From the NCBI RefSeq assembly GCF_907164915.1, contig NC_061864.1, positions 13,275,889 through 13,339,888 of the forward strand: a stretch of DNA of 64,000 bases, in the 5' to 3' direction. Position numbers and translations under genes: made by a program. The DNA comes from Impatiens glandulifera (Eukaryota > Streptophyta > Magnoliopsida > Ericales > Balsaminaceae). Positions 1-10,455 of this stretch are shown piece by piece (within the stretch, counting starts at the first letter, position 1; each line of letters opens with the position of its first letter). A model generated the notes under the pieces. It saw only the letters and a list, made by a program, of their open reading frames with translations, ran no database searches and was not told the origin of the DNA.

Positions 1-180
1 GCCAATAAAACGTCGGTCACGATTTTCTGACAGTTCTCACTTGGTTAAAGTGTTGATAACTGTTTATCCCGATACATGTTTATTGTTGGGAATTGTTGTT
101 TGATTCCACAACTTTATTTTAGTTATTTGACGGTTTCTTCAATCAGATTTATGGTTACAACTTTCTAGGCTGAACTTGTA
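1..180. repeat. Array-unit repeat, copy 1 of 3
   Basis: This roughly 170-bp segment recurs, diverged, at about 4776-4945 and 7345-7515. Shared landmarks are an aaaac(g/c)tcgg start, a ttggttaaa/ttggttgaa block, a tttatcccg-like block and a stretch near ctttattttatttat. Each copy lies downstream (3') of a MIP1-like gene or pseudogene, so it marks the tandem duplication unit of genes 1-3. No coding potential is seen. Confidence 0.7.
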
Positions 181-1090
181 TTGTATTTAACCTAAATAGT
201 TTAGTAGTCTTTTGAGGATTTTTTTTGATTTTTTCTACTAATGCTCCTAAACTTTTATTATTAATTGATCTGTCATCATAAGATTAATGTTTATACGTTA
301 GATTGACTTTATTTATGAACTTCTATTCAGAATGGCAGAATATTTAATTTGCATATGTTGCACTTGTTCGATTTAGAAGAAAAAAATCTTTGCAGTTATC
401 ACAATAATATTTTTGCATCTCGATGATAGTGTCGACAAATTCGAGTGATGAAATAAAGTTTTGCATCTATAAAGCATTAATTTTGGTCGCATTTTTTTAA
501 TTTGATTTTTTTTCTTATCAATACATCTAACCAAATCTGAATATCCAATCACTTCCGACGATGAATTCTTTAACTAGTGAGCATATATTTTTTTTTTCCA
601 AGTAAATATCTCAACATTTTCTTTGGAGCTTTCATAGTTTCATAGTTGCTAGCATTCTAAGAACAAAATTGATGTCAAGTCTGCTATAAGTTTGAGCATA
701 CATCAACATAATAAAGGTGTTCCATTTAATTTAGAAATTAGGGAGTTATGTCACAATTTAATCGTATTTTTTTTTCCGGAGCTGGCCCTAACATAAATCC
801 GCTAATCAACATGAAAATAAACTATAATTAAGAACAATTTGTCCCAAACTTTTTATTCATTTTATTTTAGTAGATTTGTTCCGAAATTACTTAGATTACT
901 AGATATAGTGTTAATTTGAGTATTTTAACTCCAACTTTATTGTAAAAAATTGATCTAGTCCAAAGTAGGATCTTGTACTTATCAATGAATATTCTGTTTC
1001 TAAATTTATTTTCAATTTAATGCATATCCTTCATGTTTATCAAGATAACTTGAATACTTTTCCAAAATGTTTGATATTGAAGTCTTATAT
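181..1090. other. AT-rich spacer downstream of MIP1-like gene 1
   Basis: AT-rich sequence with no convincing ORF, RNA gene or terminal repeat. Parts of it (around 540-720 and 840-900) resemble the distal downstream flanks of the other MIP1-like copies, for example about 5080-5300, 7550-7740 and 24300-24680. It is therefore old array-unit sequence rather than a distinct element. Confidence 0.5.
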
Positions 1091-1300
1091 ATCAATGATA
1101 CTCGATTTAATTCAACAACAATAGAAATCAATATGATGTTCATCCAACAGGAAATCAATATCAACTTTAGCCTAAACTAAATCAAAGGTTGAATATATTT
1201 GATAAGAACAAAGCACAAAAAGAATGTCAAATTTCTTAGTTACAGATTCATGCATTTTCATTTCATAAACTTGACCAATTCAGAATTTTGTCTATTATGA

Positions 1301-2587
1301 TCAAGCTTGTAATTCACAGCTGACTTTTTTTAGGGAGTCCATAAGCAGATTCCTCAGCCTCTCCATGGGTTCACTAATAATATTCCTCTCCTCATTTGTC
1401 TGAATTTTCAGAGCTTCAACCTTTACTTTCAAACCATCTAAGGCCACATGACAGTCCATGCAAACTTTTCCAATGGTCTCGATCCTCGCCTCAATTACCT
1501 CACCCAATTTCACCTCAGCCTGGATTAGACCTGCCTCTGTCTCAACCAAATCTTGCTCCCATTTCGATAATATCTTCTTCTCCAATTCAATCTCCTCCTG
1601 CAGCAGCTCCCCTTTCTGCTTCTCCGAGTTCTTCTTCATCCCCTTCTTTGAAACTTCCAACAACTTCTGCTTTGCCTCCGATTCTATTAGCTTTGATGCC
1701 GATATTTCTGCTTTAATCTCTTCCTTCTCCATCTCAAGAAGTTTTTTAGTTTCCTTCGCATCAGCCAATTCATTGTCTACTGATAATAATTCAGATTTCT
1801 TCTTGGCTAAAAAGCTTTCTGTTAAATATTGTAATAGCAGAAGCTCCTCCCTTAGAGTCGTTATCGTGAAGGGTTGATTTCTTTTCGCTTGTGCCACCTT
1901 CTTGCTTGCCCATCTTATCCTTTCTTCAAGCTGCGGCTTAAGATCGTCAATGGGCTTTTGCAAATCAGCAATCATCGCATCCTTCGTATCCTCAGTAACA
2001 GAATCATCAAGAACATTCAAATTATCAAGCATTTCTTTGATTTCAAGAGCCAAGAACTCATCTTTCTCTCCATTATCATCCTCAAGATTCAAATCAATAG
2101 GCATGTCAGTTATTTCAAAAGGCGTATCCCTGATATTCAAGATAATGGCTCGATTCAAATTCAAATTAGTCATAAGAATACACCGACGGATAGACATTCT
2201 ATTCAAATTGGGCCTATATTTTTGCAAAATATACAACATAAAGTGCAGATTGAAGTCCACTAGCAATTCAAGATTCCGGAAAGGTTGAGGTTGATCTTGT
2301 TCTTCCGATTCAACGACTTTTCCGGTTAAAAATTCCAAAGAATTTTGAACAACATTAGTCAAACAGTCACAACCCTCGCCGACACAGAATCCCCTTTCCA
2401 ATAACCCATTTAACGCGACATCTTCATCATATCCCATGTAAACAAGCTTAGACAGAGCTTGGCCATAAAGATGCTCCAGTTTCTTCTTGATAATTATCTC
2501 TAACTGTTCTTCTTGGGTAAATGTTTTATTTTTGGCAGCAACTGGGACTGTTGGTCTCCCAGTTTTGCGCTTTCCATTTCTTGGCAT
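1301..2587 (-). CDS. MIP1/RF298-like coiled-coil protein lacking RING (copy 1)
   Basis: Single-exon gene of 428 aa. Visible order: a basic N-terminus rich in K/R/P (residues 1-20); a UBA/CUE-like helical block at about 23-90 with the motif GYDEDVALNGLLERG; a second conserved block at about 101-150 beginning FRNLELLVDFNLHFMLYILQ; an acidic linker at about 165-205; and a long coiled coil at about 215-415. The two N-terminal blocks and the ASKLIESE coil segment match the layout of MND1-INTERACTING PROTEIN 1 / RF4 / RF298 putative E3 ligases. Those are about 700-820 aa and end in a RING finger; none is present here, so ligase activity is not expected. A role as a ubiquitin-binding or dimerising fragment is inference. 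The start is the first in-frame ATG, next to the basic motif shared by all copies. It is one of seven same-strand paralogs. Confidence 0.8.
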   Translation of the reverse strand: MPRNGKRKTGRPTVPVAAKNKTFTQEEQLEIIIKKKLEHLYGQALSKLVYMGYDEDVALNGLLERGFCVGEGCDCLTNVVQNSLEFLTGKVVESEEQDQPQPFRNLELLVDFNLHFMLYILQKYRPNLNRMSIRRCILMTNLNLNRAIILNIRDTPFEITDMPIDLNLEDDNGEKDEFLALEIKEMLDNLNVLDDSVTEDTKDAMIADLQKPIDDLKPQLEERIRWASKKVAQAKRNQPFTITTLREELLLLQYLTESFLAKKKSELLSVDNELADAKETKKLLEMEKEEIKAEISASKLIESEAKQKLLEVSKKGMKKNSEKQKGELLQEEIELEKKILSKWEQDLVETEAGLIQAEVKLGEVIEARIETIGKVCMDCHVALDGLKVKVEALKIQTNEERNIISEPMERLRNLLMDSLKKVSCELQA

Positions 2588-2653
2588 TGGTTTGTGAGAG
2601 TTGCAGAGTAATGAAAAAACAGAGAAGTGGCTAAATCTTTGGAATGATATTGC

Positions 2654-2662
2654 CTATATAAG
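2654..2662 (-). promoter_or_regulatory. Candidate TATA box of MIP1-like copy 1
   Basis: On the minus strand a TTATATAGG-like element lies about 70 bp upstream of the ATG at 2587. It falls inside a block conserved upstream of the other copies (caactgacatctcaa... in + orientation). Position and conservation support it; transcription start is unknown. Confidence 0.45.
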
Positions 2663-3229
2663 CTAACTGACATCTCAATAAACCTAATTATTTTATAATT
2701 GTAATCTTTTACAAAAATTAAGTTTATCTATCAATTAATATAGAATAGATTACTTCTATGCCAATTAGAACAAATTGTCGGATTTTGATAAGAACAAAAT
2801 ATTGTTCAATAGTTAGATTTAAAGTTTTTTTCATTTTTATATTTTTTAAAACAAATAAAAATACTTCATTTCTTGCAACAGTTTTTTTTTCCATTGCAAG
2901 ACGTGCACATAACTTATAGGCAGAAAGGATGAAAACAATCAGCTCTTATTTACCATTATATTCATATTATTCATTAATTATACGAGTTGTACACTAGTTA
3001 GATCATTTTTGTGTATAATTTTAATGATTTTTTAATAACAAGTTTTTATCTTATAATAGGATGTTGTCTTAATGGGCTGTGATGATTCTTTCTTCGCGTG
3101 ATATCTTACGTCATCTATATATGAATTCATGTAAAGTTGGTCATTGATACACATTATTTGTGGAAATTGTTCTATATGACCTCATATGAGAGAAATTGTG
3201 AGATTTTAAATTTCCTTCAAAAATATAAT
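2663..3229. other. Spacer between MIP1-like copy 1 and LINE remnant
   Basis: AT-rich. The first 50 bp are the conserved upstream block shared with copies 4, 5 and 7. The rest shows no ORF, terminal repeat or RNA gene that I can support. Confidence 0.4.
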
Positions 3230-4030
3230 TTTTTTGATAAAGTGTCGTTCATGGAGAGATGTTAACGGATGATAGATGATGGTCGTTGTAGTATGTGTTG
3301 CGAAGAGGTGAAGACGACACCTAATTTGTTTGTGTATTGCAAATGAGTGGTTGCATGTGATTGTTGAGTTATGGAGCCTACACTTATAATAAACTCTACA
3401 TTGTTAATTAGAGTTTATTGGGTTTTCTTTTTTTGGTTTTGGGCTTGGGCCTGACCAAAGTTATTTAGGTTTATTACCTGAATGTTTACCCTATAAATAT
3501 GTGATTATTAAGGGTTTACATTGGTAAGATAGAATTCTAGAGAGATAAAGTGTGAGGCAAAAAACTCTGTATTCCTTATTCTTCTTCATAGTGAAATCTG
3601 GTGGTGGTTGAAGTGAATGTAGCTCAATTTGAGTGAACCACTATAAATCTGTGTGTTCTTGTGTTCTTCTTTCTTGTGTTTTTACAGATTGTTTTCAAGC
3701 TGGTAGGATTTGGGAGATACAAATCCTAACAGCGATTTGGAGTTTACTTTGGAAAATTATTGAAATTGAGTGGGTGAAGCCCGAGTCAATCGTCGGTTGT
3801 TGGGTTGTTTGGATAGAAACCGTGCGCTCGGTTGGATTGAGTCGATGAGTCCCTATTGCGATTGTTTTCTGGTGGATTATTTGACTTGAAATGAATCGTA
3901 GAACGTTCAGTGATCGCGATCGACCAATGCGTTTACTCCACAATGTTATTATTATGACGATAGTGATATCTTTTTTGGAAAAACTGGTGGAGGCGGTCGG
4001 TGAACAGGATCTTCGAGCTCGTTAATATTA
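3230..4030 (+). mobile_element. LINE 3'-end remnant (zf-RVT region), split by a solo LTR
   Basis: Before 3361, a conceptual translation gives a CxxCxEEVETTPNLFVYC-like pattern, typical of the zinc-binding domain downstream of reverse transcriptase in plant L1-type LINEs. After 3736 the sequence continues with a tryptophan-rich stretch (WSLLWKIIEIEW, VVWIE, FWWIIWLEMNRRTFSDRDR), the usual end of that domain. An LTR at 3362-3731 separates the two parts. Related 3' ends occur at 11822-12024/17058 on, 26780-27990 (minus) and 43620-43900 (minus). All are decayed and non-functional. Confidence 0.7.
3362..3731 (+). mobile_element. Solo LTR, Copia-like
   Basis: 370 bp beginning TGTTGAG and ending CTAACA, which are near inverted termini. 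Flanks are GTGAT (3357-3361) and GCGAT (3732-3736), a 5-bp target duplication with one transition. It contains a TATA-like ctataaata followed by a transcribed-looking region. The interrupted LINE reading resumes across it, which confirms the insertion. No second LTR or internal domain is present, so it is a solo LTR. Copia assignment rests on the TGTT...AACA termini only. Confidence 0.75.
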
Positions 4031-4775
4031 GATTTGATGTTATGTTTATTTATTGTGTTTATTTATTGGTGAACATTTTTAGTTTATGTTTTCATTATTA
4101 CTCACAAATGATTAATATCTTTGTGTTTTAGGTGTGTTTGATAACAAAATAAACACGGGTGTTTTTGTATTAATTGTATGAATAGATTAAAACATTTGAA
4201 TCTTTTAACATATTTTTTTTACATGATAAACATGTTTTTTATTAAAAAATAAATAAATTATAAATAAAATATTGAAATAAATTAATTATAAAATCTAAAA
4301 AAAATCATATGTATTTTAGTTAAATTAGTATAAGTAAGTTTATTTTATTTGTATTTTTTAATTTTATTATAATTTAATTAATGTAATTAACTATTTATTT
4401 TAATTTAATGTGATTAATATTAGTTTATAAATAAATTATAAAATAATTTAGGTTAGTTCAAAATATTACTTAAAATAAATTATAATTTTTTTTAGAAAAT
4501 AATAAATATAAAATGGATCAAAATAAAAAACAAATATTTTTATAATTATTATCTTTCTTTATTATTTGAAATATTTGAGTAACCCTAATCCAATTCAACC
4601 CAAAATAATGTACCCAAATAGTCTAATTCAAGATTTTATTGTTGGTAGGATAAATCGGTATATGTTCGCCCATAATTTAATCAAGTCACTAGTATGATCG
4701 GTCAAAGGATTTCGATGTCAGTCAACGAAAAATCGATGATAAAACAATATAGACGCTGTGACGAGCGGCCAAGCG
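4031..4775. other. AT-rich spacer
   Basis: Very AT-rich from about 4130 to 4560, with runs of ataaatta-like sequence and no ORF. A less AT-rich tail (about 4640-4775) leads into the array-unit repeat. No terminal repeats or RNA gene are recognised. Confidence 0.4.
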
Positions 4776-4945
4776 TCGCGAGTAAAACGTCGGCGATTAT
4801 TGATAGTTCTTATTTGGTTAAAGCGTTGATAATTGTTTATCCCGGCGCATGATTATCGTCGATAAATTGCTGATTGATTCCATAGCTTTATTTTATTTAT
4901 TTGACTGTTTCTTTCATCTTTTATATAATGGTTAACAAAAATATT
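4776..4945. repeat. Array-unit repeat, copy 2 of 3
   Basis: Diverged copy of the segment at 1-180, lying about 0.7 kb downstream of MIP1-like gene 2. It helps place the tandem duplication breakpoints. Confidence 0.65.
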
Positions 4946-5619
4946 AATCTTTAGCATGGACGAGATGCATTCACACATACAAATATAAGAAATTAATAAC
5001 TCATAACATTCATATCATAAACAATATGAACTCTAAGTTTCAAATTTATCTTAAGTTATAATTTGAAAATCCAATCATTTTGAGATGATAAAGTCTTTAT
5101 AAGTGAGCATATGTTTCTTAAATTTAGACGGCATAAGTAATGCATTTTTTCATCTTAAATTTCTCCATAATTTACATATTTGAGGTTGTGAAGTAGAATT
5201 AAGATTTATAATCCACATAACAAAAATTGGATTCAAGAACAATTTATTCTGAATTTTGTATGCTTGTTATATTTTATTTCACTCGATTTGTTTTGAGTTA
5301 ACTATATTACTCGTTATAGTTGATCCCGGTGCCAGAGAATGTTTGTTTTGATTGTGCAGATCTTTCATGTTATTGTATGACATATTTTAAGTAGCTCTTA
5401 GTTTTGAAACATCATCTAATTGAACTAACCATACAAAATGAGTAGTTTATTTCTATCATGAATATTATGTTCATCCAACTTTAGTCTAAACAAAATCAAA
5501 GATTGAATATATTTGACAAGCACAATGCAGGAAGTAAAGAATTTGTCTAATTACTTAGTTACATATGATTACATTTTCAGTTCATAAACTCGACCAATTC
5601 AGAATTTTGTCTCTCGGCA
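4946..5619. other. Downstream flank of MIP1-like copy 2
   Basis: AT-rich, non-coding. The last about 220 bp are conserved with the region just 3' of other copies (phrases around ccaactttagtctaaac and gttcataaactcgaccaattcagaattttg) and probably include the 3' UTR. The rest shows nothing supportable. Confidence 0.5.
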
Positions 5620-7008
5620 TCAAGCTATTAATTCATATTTGACTCTGTTTAAGGAGTTGTTAATCAGTTTCTTATGCCTCGCCATGTGCACCATAAGAAT
5701 GAATCTCTCCTCATTTGTCCAAGCTTTCCGAGCATTAACCATTCGTTTCCAATTATCTAAGGCCATCCGATATTCCTTGTAAACTTGTTCAACGGCCGCC
5801 TTCCTTGCCCTTGCAACCTCCCAAAATTTCACCTCAATCTGGCATATAGCTGCCTCATTATCAACCAACTCTTGCTTCAATTTCGATAAATTTGTCTTCT
5901 CCAATTCTATCTCCTCCTGCAGCTCTGCTTTCTGCTTCTCCGAGTTCTTCAACTGCCCCTTCTTTGAAACCTCCAACAATTTCTGCTTCATCTCCGATTC
6001 TATTAGCTTTGATGCAGAGATTTCTGATTTTATCTCTTCCTGCTCTATCCCAAGAAGTTTACCAGTTTTCCTCGTATTATGAAATTCATTTTTTAATGAT
6101 GATAATTCAGATTCCCTCTTCGCTAACATGCTTTCTGCGAAATAATGATATACCCGAAGCTCCTCCCCTATACTCATTATCGTGGAGGGTTGCTTTCTTC
6201 TCGCTTGTGCCAACTTCTTGTTTGCCCATCTTATCCTTTCTTCAAGCCGCGGCTTAAGATCATGAATCGGGTTTTGCATAGCAGCATTCAGCTCTTCCTT
6301 CATATCCTCAGTAATATATTTATCAAGAAAATTCAAATTAACAAGCATTTCTATGACTTCAAGAGCCAAGAATTCATCTTTTTCTCCATTAACAACATCA
6401 GCTTCGTCAAGATTCAATTCGCTAGGCATGTCAGTTACGTCAAAAGGGGTATGTCTGATATTCATGATAATGGCTCGATTCAAATTCAAATCAGTCATAA
6501 GAATATACCGACATATACACAATCTATTCAAACTCGGCCTATGTTTTTGCAAAACATACACCATAAAGCGCAGATTGAACTCTACTAACAAATGAAGATT
6601 CTGGAACGGTTGAGGTTGATCTTGTTCTTCCGATTCAACCTCTTTACCGGTTAAAAATTCCAAACAATTTTCAACAACACTAGTTAAACAATCACAATCA
6701 CCGACACAATACCCTCTTTCCAATAACCCATTTAACGCGACATCTTGATCAAATCCCTTGCAAACAAGCCTTGACAGAGCTTCGCGAAAAAGATGGTCCA
6801 ATTTCTTCCGGATAATTTTCTCCAACTGTTCTTCTTTGGTACATGTTTCCCAGTCGAAGGACGCATCTTTAGGCCGGTTAGAGGTTGAGTTCTTGATTGG
6901 GTCATCATCGGCTTCTGATGAAGATGAGTTTTCAAGTATTGTCGGCCCGGAATCCGCCGCTATTGGGACTAAAGGCATTCTGTTTTTCTGCCTTCCTTTT
7001 CTTACCAT
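5620..7008 (-). CDS. MIP1/RF298-like coiled-coil protein lacking RING (copy 2)
   Basis: Single-exon gene of 462 aa, the longest copy. The basic start (MVRKGRQKNRMP) is followed by about 35 extra residues rich in S/D/E/N before the conserved block. The UBA-like block lies at about 57-118 (GFDQDVALNGLLERGYCVG), the second helical block at about 133-185, an acidic linker follows, and a coiled coil occupies about 245-445 with the family segment ASKLIESEMKQKLLEVSKKG. There is no RING cysteine/histidine pattern; the protein ends in a short basic tail. Divergence from the other copies, and its TACA instead of TATA in the conserved upstream block (near 7115), suggest it is older or under different control. 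Function is inferred from the MIP1/RF4/RF298 family only. Confidence 0.8.
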   Translation of the reverse strand: MVRKGRQKNRMPLVPIAADSGPTILENSSSSEADDDPIKNSTSNRPKDASFDWETCTKEEQLEKIIRKKLDHLFREALSRLVCKGFDQDVALNGLLERGYCVGDCDCLTSVVENCLEFLTGKEVESEEQDQPQPFQNLHLLVEFNLRFMVYVLQKHRPSLNRLCICRYILMTDLNLNRAIIMNIRHTPFDVTDMPSELNLDEADVVNGEKDEFLALEVIEMLVNLNFLDKYITEDMKEELNAAMQNPIHDLKPRLEERIRWANKKLAQARRKQPSTIMSIGEELRVYHYFAESMLAKRESELSSLKNEFHNTRKTGKLLGIEQEEIKSEISASKLIESEMKQKLLEVSKKGQLKNSEKQKAELQEEIELEKTNLSKLKQELVDNEAAICQIEVKFWEVARARKAAVEQVYKEYRMALDNWKRMVNARKAWTNEERFILMVHMARHKKLINNSLNRVKYELIA

Positions 7009-7344
7009 TGCTTTGTGAGAGAATTCAAGAAAAATGGAGTTGCTATTTTTGCAGGCTGTGTTTAATTCAAAGTTAGAGGTTCTATTTAACCAATTAAAAG
7101 TTAAAGAAGAGGTTTAATTTGTACATAATAAAATAGTTGAGGGGTTTTATTATTATTTTTGGAATCCTTTTGATTTTTGAATGATATAATCCTACATGGC
7201 CGTTTCATTAGACAACTAACATCTTAAACAAACCTAATTATTTAATATTTGAAAATTTAAAATAAATTAAGTTTATATTAGTTCTATGCCAATTAAGGCA
7301 AAGTGTTAGAAAAATAAATCTGCCCAAATAAGCACACAAATGTT

Positions 7345-7515
7345 GTGAAGGGCGGCCAAGAACTGCGAGTAAAACCTCGGCGATTTCTCGACAATTCTCA
7401 TTTGGTTGAAACGGGTAATAGTTATCTCGGTGCGTATGTTTATCGTCTTGAATTGTTGTTTGATTTCATAACTTTATTTTATTTATTTAGCGGCTTCTTT
7501 AATCTTATTAATAGT
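7345..7515. repeat. Array-unit repeat, copy 3 of 3
   Basis: Third diverged copy of the 1-180 segment, about 0.45 kb downstream of the truncated copy 3. The sequence between it and 7960 (about 7530-7760) resembles the downstream flanks of genes 1 and 6 and holds no gene. Confidence 0.65.
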
Positions 7516-7960
7516 TAGAACTTCTGATATTTTTCAATAACCACCAAGGCATTTTTTCCACCCTAAATTTATCTAGAATTGCATGTTTGGGATTACTTTG
7601 GGATTGTATCAGAATAAAGAATTTATAATATACATGAAAGAAAACTAAATTCAAGAATAGTTTGTTCGGAATATTTGTATGCATGTCACATTTTACTTTA
7701 GTCGATTTGTTCTAAATTTACTAGACTACTCGTAACAAGTTAAATCCAGATTTGAGAACCTACCATAAACAAAGAACATGGTTAAAAAAAAGGGACATAG
7801 ATTTTAACTAACTCTTGGTTTTGAAACTTCATTTAATTGAACCAACCATGCAAAATGAATATTATGTTGATCCAACTTTAGCCTAAACTAAATCAAACAT
7901 AAAATTTACAATATCAATCATACTCAGATCGATCTTTTTGTCTAATTCGTTAGTTACAGA

Positions 7961-8596
7961 TTATGGCATTTTGACAAATTCAGAATTTTTGTTAGGGACT
8001 TTAATCTCATCTGATTCTCGGCTCCAATTAGTTTGGCAGGTTATGGCCGTGAAATATTCCTTGTCAATGGTCGCGTTCTTATTTGTCTTGGCAACCTCAC
8101 CCAATTCGACCTCGGCCTGAATTATAGCTGTCTCATTCTCAGCCAACATTATCTCCAATTTCGATATAATTTTCTTCTCCAATTCCATCTCCTCTAGCAG
8201 CTTCACTGTCTCTATCTCCATGTTTGTTAACCGTCGCCACTTCTTTGAAACATTCAAACATTTCTGCTTTGTCTCCGATTCTATATACTTTGATGCCGAT
8301 ATTTCTGTTTCAATCTTTTCCTTGTCTATCACAAGACGTTTTATAGCTTTCTCCACATTAGCCAATCCATTGGTTACAGATGATAATTCAGATTGCTTCT
8401 TCAAATACTTGTCTTGTAGCTGAAGATCCTTCGTTTTTGGGGAGGTTTGCTTTCTTTTCACTTGTGACGCCTTCTTAACTGCCCATCTTATCCTTTCTTC
8501 AAGCAGCGGCTTAAGATCATCAATCGGCTTTTGCAAATTAGCAATCATCGCATCCTTCATATCCTCAGAAACAACAGAGTCATCAAGAACATTCAA
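7961..8596 (-). pseudogene. 5'-truncated MIP1-like copy 3
   Basis: The open stretch covers only the coiled-coil half (211 codons from an internal Met, MNVLDDSV...). The UBA-like and second helical blocks are absent: homology stops near 8600 and unrelated AT-rich sequence follows. Its closest relative in the window is copy 6, with which it shares KKWRR/KKWRM followed by KLLEEMELEKK; copies 1, 2, 4, 5 and 7 have a KKG(M/R/K)KK-type segment there. The C-terminus also differs from copy 6 (ends EFVKMP), so the stop is displaced. No upstream TATA block is left. It is probably not expressed as a family protein. Confidence 0.8.
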
Positions 8597-8892
8597 ATTA
8601 ATTAATTTGGAGTTTTGACTATTTTTTTCTATTTTTTGGCCTTCTTGTTTGAATTCTATTACTCCTAATTCAATATTGTGTGTCCATTATAGTGAATATA
8701 TGAAGAATGTCATAAAATAATGAGCCATTAAACACAATTCTCCAAATCATGTACTTGGCCATAAATATTAGTTCATGTTAGTGTTTGATATTCGCATATT
8801 ATATATCAATGATACTCGATTATAACTAGCTCATGGTTTTGAAACCTGAGAGTAATTCGACAAACCATACAAAATGAGTAGTTTATATCAAT

Positions 8893-8974
8893 CATCTTAA
8901 CTATGGCCTAAACAAGATCATCAGTATTATGTTCATCTTAACTATGGCCTAAAGAAGAATATGTGTAATTCCTT
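8893..8974. repeat. 41-bp direct repeat in 3' flank of copy 4
   Basis: The phrase catcttaactatggcctaaa occurs at 8893 and again at 8934, an offset of 41 bp. The same duplication is present 3' of copies 5 (about 17980-18060) and 7 (about 28498-28570) but single in copies 1, 2, 3 and 6. It marks these three genes as a subgroup. Confidence 0.75.
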
Positions 8975-9028
8975 AGTTACAGATTTATAGCATATTTCAA
9001 GTTCATAAACTTGACCAAATCAGAATCT

Positions 9029-10312
9029 TCAGCCTTCCGATAACATCCTTGTGAATTCAGTCCTTCGAACTTGTATTTCACGTCTGGCTTTACTTAGGGC
9101 ATCGACCATCCTCCCCACCTCTTCCATAAGTATGTTATTATCCCAACTCTCTAAGACCAGCTCATATTCCTTGTCCACTCGTGTAATCATCGCCTTCCTT
9201 GCCTTTGTAACCTCGCCCAATTCCACCACAGCCGGGATTAGAGCTTCCTCAGCCTCAACCAACTCTTGCTCCAATTTCGATATCTTTTTCTTCTCCAATT
9301 CAATCTCCTCCTGCAGCAGCTCCTCTTTCTGCTTCTCCGAGTTCTTCTTCATCCCCTTCTTTGAAACTTCCTCCAATAACTTCTGCTCTGCCTCGGATTC
9401 TATTAGCTTTGATGCCGATATTTCTGCTTTAATCTCTTCCTTCGCCATCTCAAGACCTTTCACAGTTTTCTCTGCATTAGCCAATTCATTGTTCATCGAT
9501 GACAATTCAAAATCCCTCTTTCTCAACCTGATTTCTGTGAAATATTTTAATAGCTGCATCTTCTCCTTTGTACTCATTGTTGTGCCTGTGGAGGGATGCT
9601 TTCTTATCGCTTCTTCCATCTTCTTGTTTGCCCATCTTATCCTTTCTTTAGCACGCGCCATAAGATCATCAAACTTTTGCGAATCAGCATTCCTCGCATC
9701 CTCCGTGATATCCTCAGAAACAACAGAATCATCAAGAATATTCAAATTATTAAACTCAAGACTCAAGAAATCATCTATATCTTCATTATCACCATCGTCA
9801 TCCTCAAGATTCAAATCACCAGTCATGACAATGGCTCGACTCAAATTCAAATCAGCAATGAGAATACACTGAAGTATAGATATTCTATTCAAATTGGGCC
9901 TATGTTTTTGCAAAGTATAAAACATAAAGTGCATATTGAACTCCACTAGCAATTCAAAATTCTTGAACGGTTGAAGTCGATCTTGATCTTGTTCTTCCGA
10001 TTCAACGTCGTCTTTTCCGGCTAAGAAATCGGAAGAGTTTATAACAACGCTATTCAAACAGTCAGCCTCACCGACACAATACCCCCTTTCCAATAACCCT
10101 TTTATGGCGAGATCTTCATCATATCCCTCGCCAATAAGCCTAGCCAGAGCGTCCTCGTAAAGATACTCCAATTTCTTCCTGATAATTTTCTCCAACTGTT
10201 CTTCTTCGGTCCATTTTTCCCAGTAGTTAGAGCTTGAGTTCTTGTCTGGGTCATCCTTGAATCCAAAATTTGACGGTCTCCTATTTTTGCGCTGCTTTCC
10301 TCTTTTTGGCAT
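9029..10312 (-). CDS. MIP1/RF298-like coiled-coil protein lacking RING (copy 4)
   Basis: Single-exon gene of 427 aa. Basic start MPKRGKQRKNRRPS; UBA-like block at about 32-95 (GYDEDLAIKGLLERGYCVG); second block at about 108-158 (NFELLVEFNMHFMFYTLQKHRP); acidic linker at about 165-205 with a DDDGDNEDIDD run; coiled coil at about 210-420. The C-terminal QVRRTEFTRMLSEG is shared almost exactly with copy 5, its nearest paralog. The RING domain of full-length MIP1/RF4/RF298 proteins is missing. The upstream region carries the conserved TATA block; the 3' flank has the 41-bp tandem duplication. No frameshift or early stop is seen, so the gene may be functional. Biochemical role unknown. Confidence 0.8.
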   Translation of the reverse strand: MPKRGKQRKNRRPSNFGFKDDPDKNSSSNYWEKWTEEEQLEKIIRKKLEYLYEDALARLIGEGYDEDLAIKGLLERGYCVGEADCLNSVVINSSDFLAGKDDVESEEQDQDRLQPFKNFELLVEFNMHFMFYTLQKHRPNLNRISILQCILIADLNLSRAIVMTGDLNLEDDDGDNEDIDDFLSLEFNNLNILDDSVVSEDITEDARNADSQKFDDLMARAKERIRWANKKMEEAIRKHPSTGTTMSTKEKMQLLKYFTEIRLRKRDFELSSMNNELANAEKTVKGLEMAKEEIKAEISASKLIESEAEQKLLEEVSKKGMKKNSEKQKEELLQEEIELEKKKISKLEQELVEAEEALIPAVVELGEVTKARKAMITRVDKEYELVLESWDNNILMEEVGRMVDALSKARREIQVRRTEFTRMLSEG

Positions 10313-10414
10313 TGCTTTGTGATAATGCGGAATACAATCAAAATCGAGTTGCAGAGTAATGGAAAAACAGAGTAATGAAATTGCAGAGCAATGAAAAGGT
10401 AGAGAAGAGGTTCA

Positions 10415-10421
10415 ATTTATA
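10415..10421 (-). promoter_or_regulatory. Candidate TATA box of MIP1-like copy 4
   Basis: TATAAAT on the minus strand about 105 bp upstream of the ATG at 10312, inside the block conserved with copies 5 and 7 (positions 19469-19475 and 30056-30062). Confidence 0.45.
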
Positions 10422-10455
10422 CATAATAAAATAGAAGACAACTAACATCTCAACA

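Noticed and set aside
1396..2288. Long plus-strand open frames opposite the MIP1-like genes (also at 5892-6588, 9051-9949, 18140-19086, 25255-26057, 28655-29620)
   Set aside because: Ser/Phe- or Ile-rich antisense readings of the coiled-coil coding strand; they change frame between paralogs and have no family match.
3633..3848. 71-codon frame MNHYKSVCSC...
   Set aside because: Crosses the boundary between a solo LTR and a LINE remnant, so it is a chance fusion of two dead elements.
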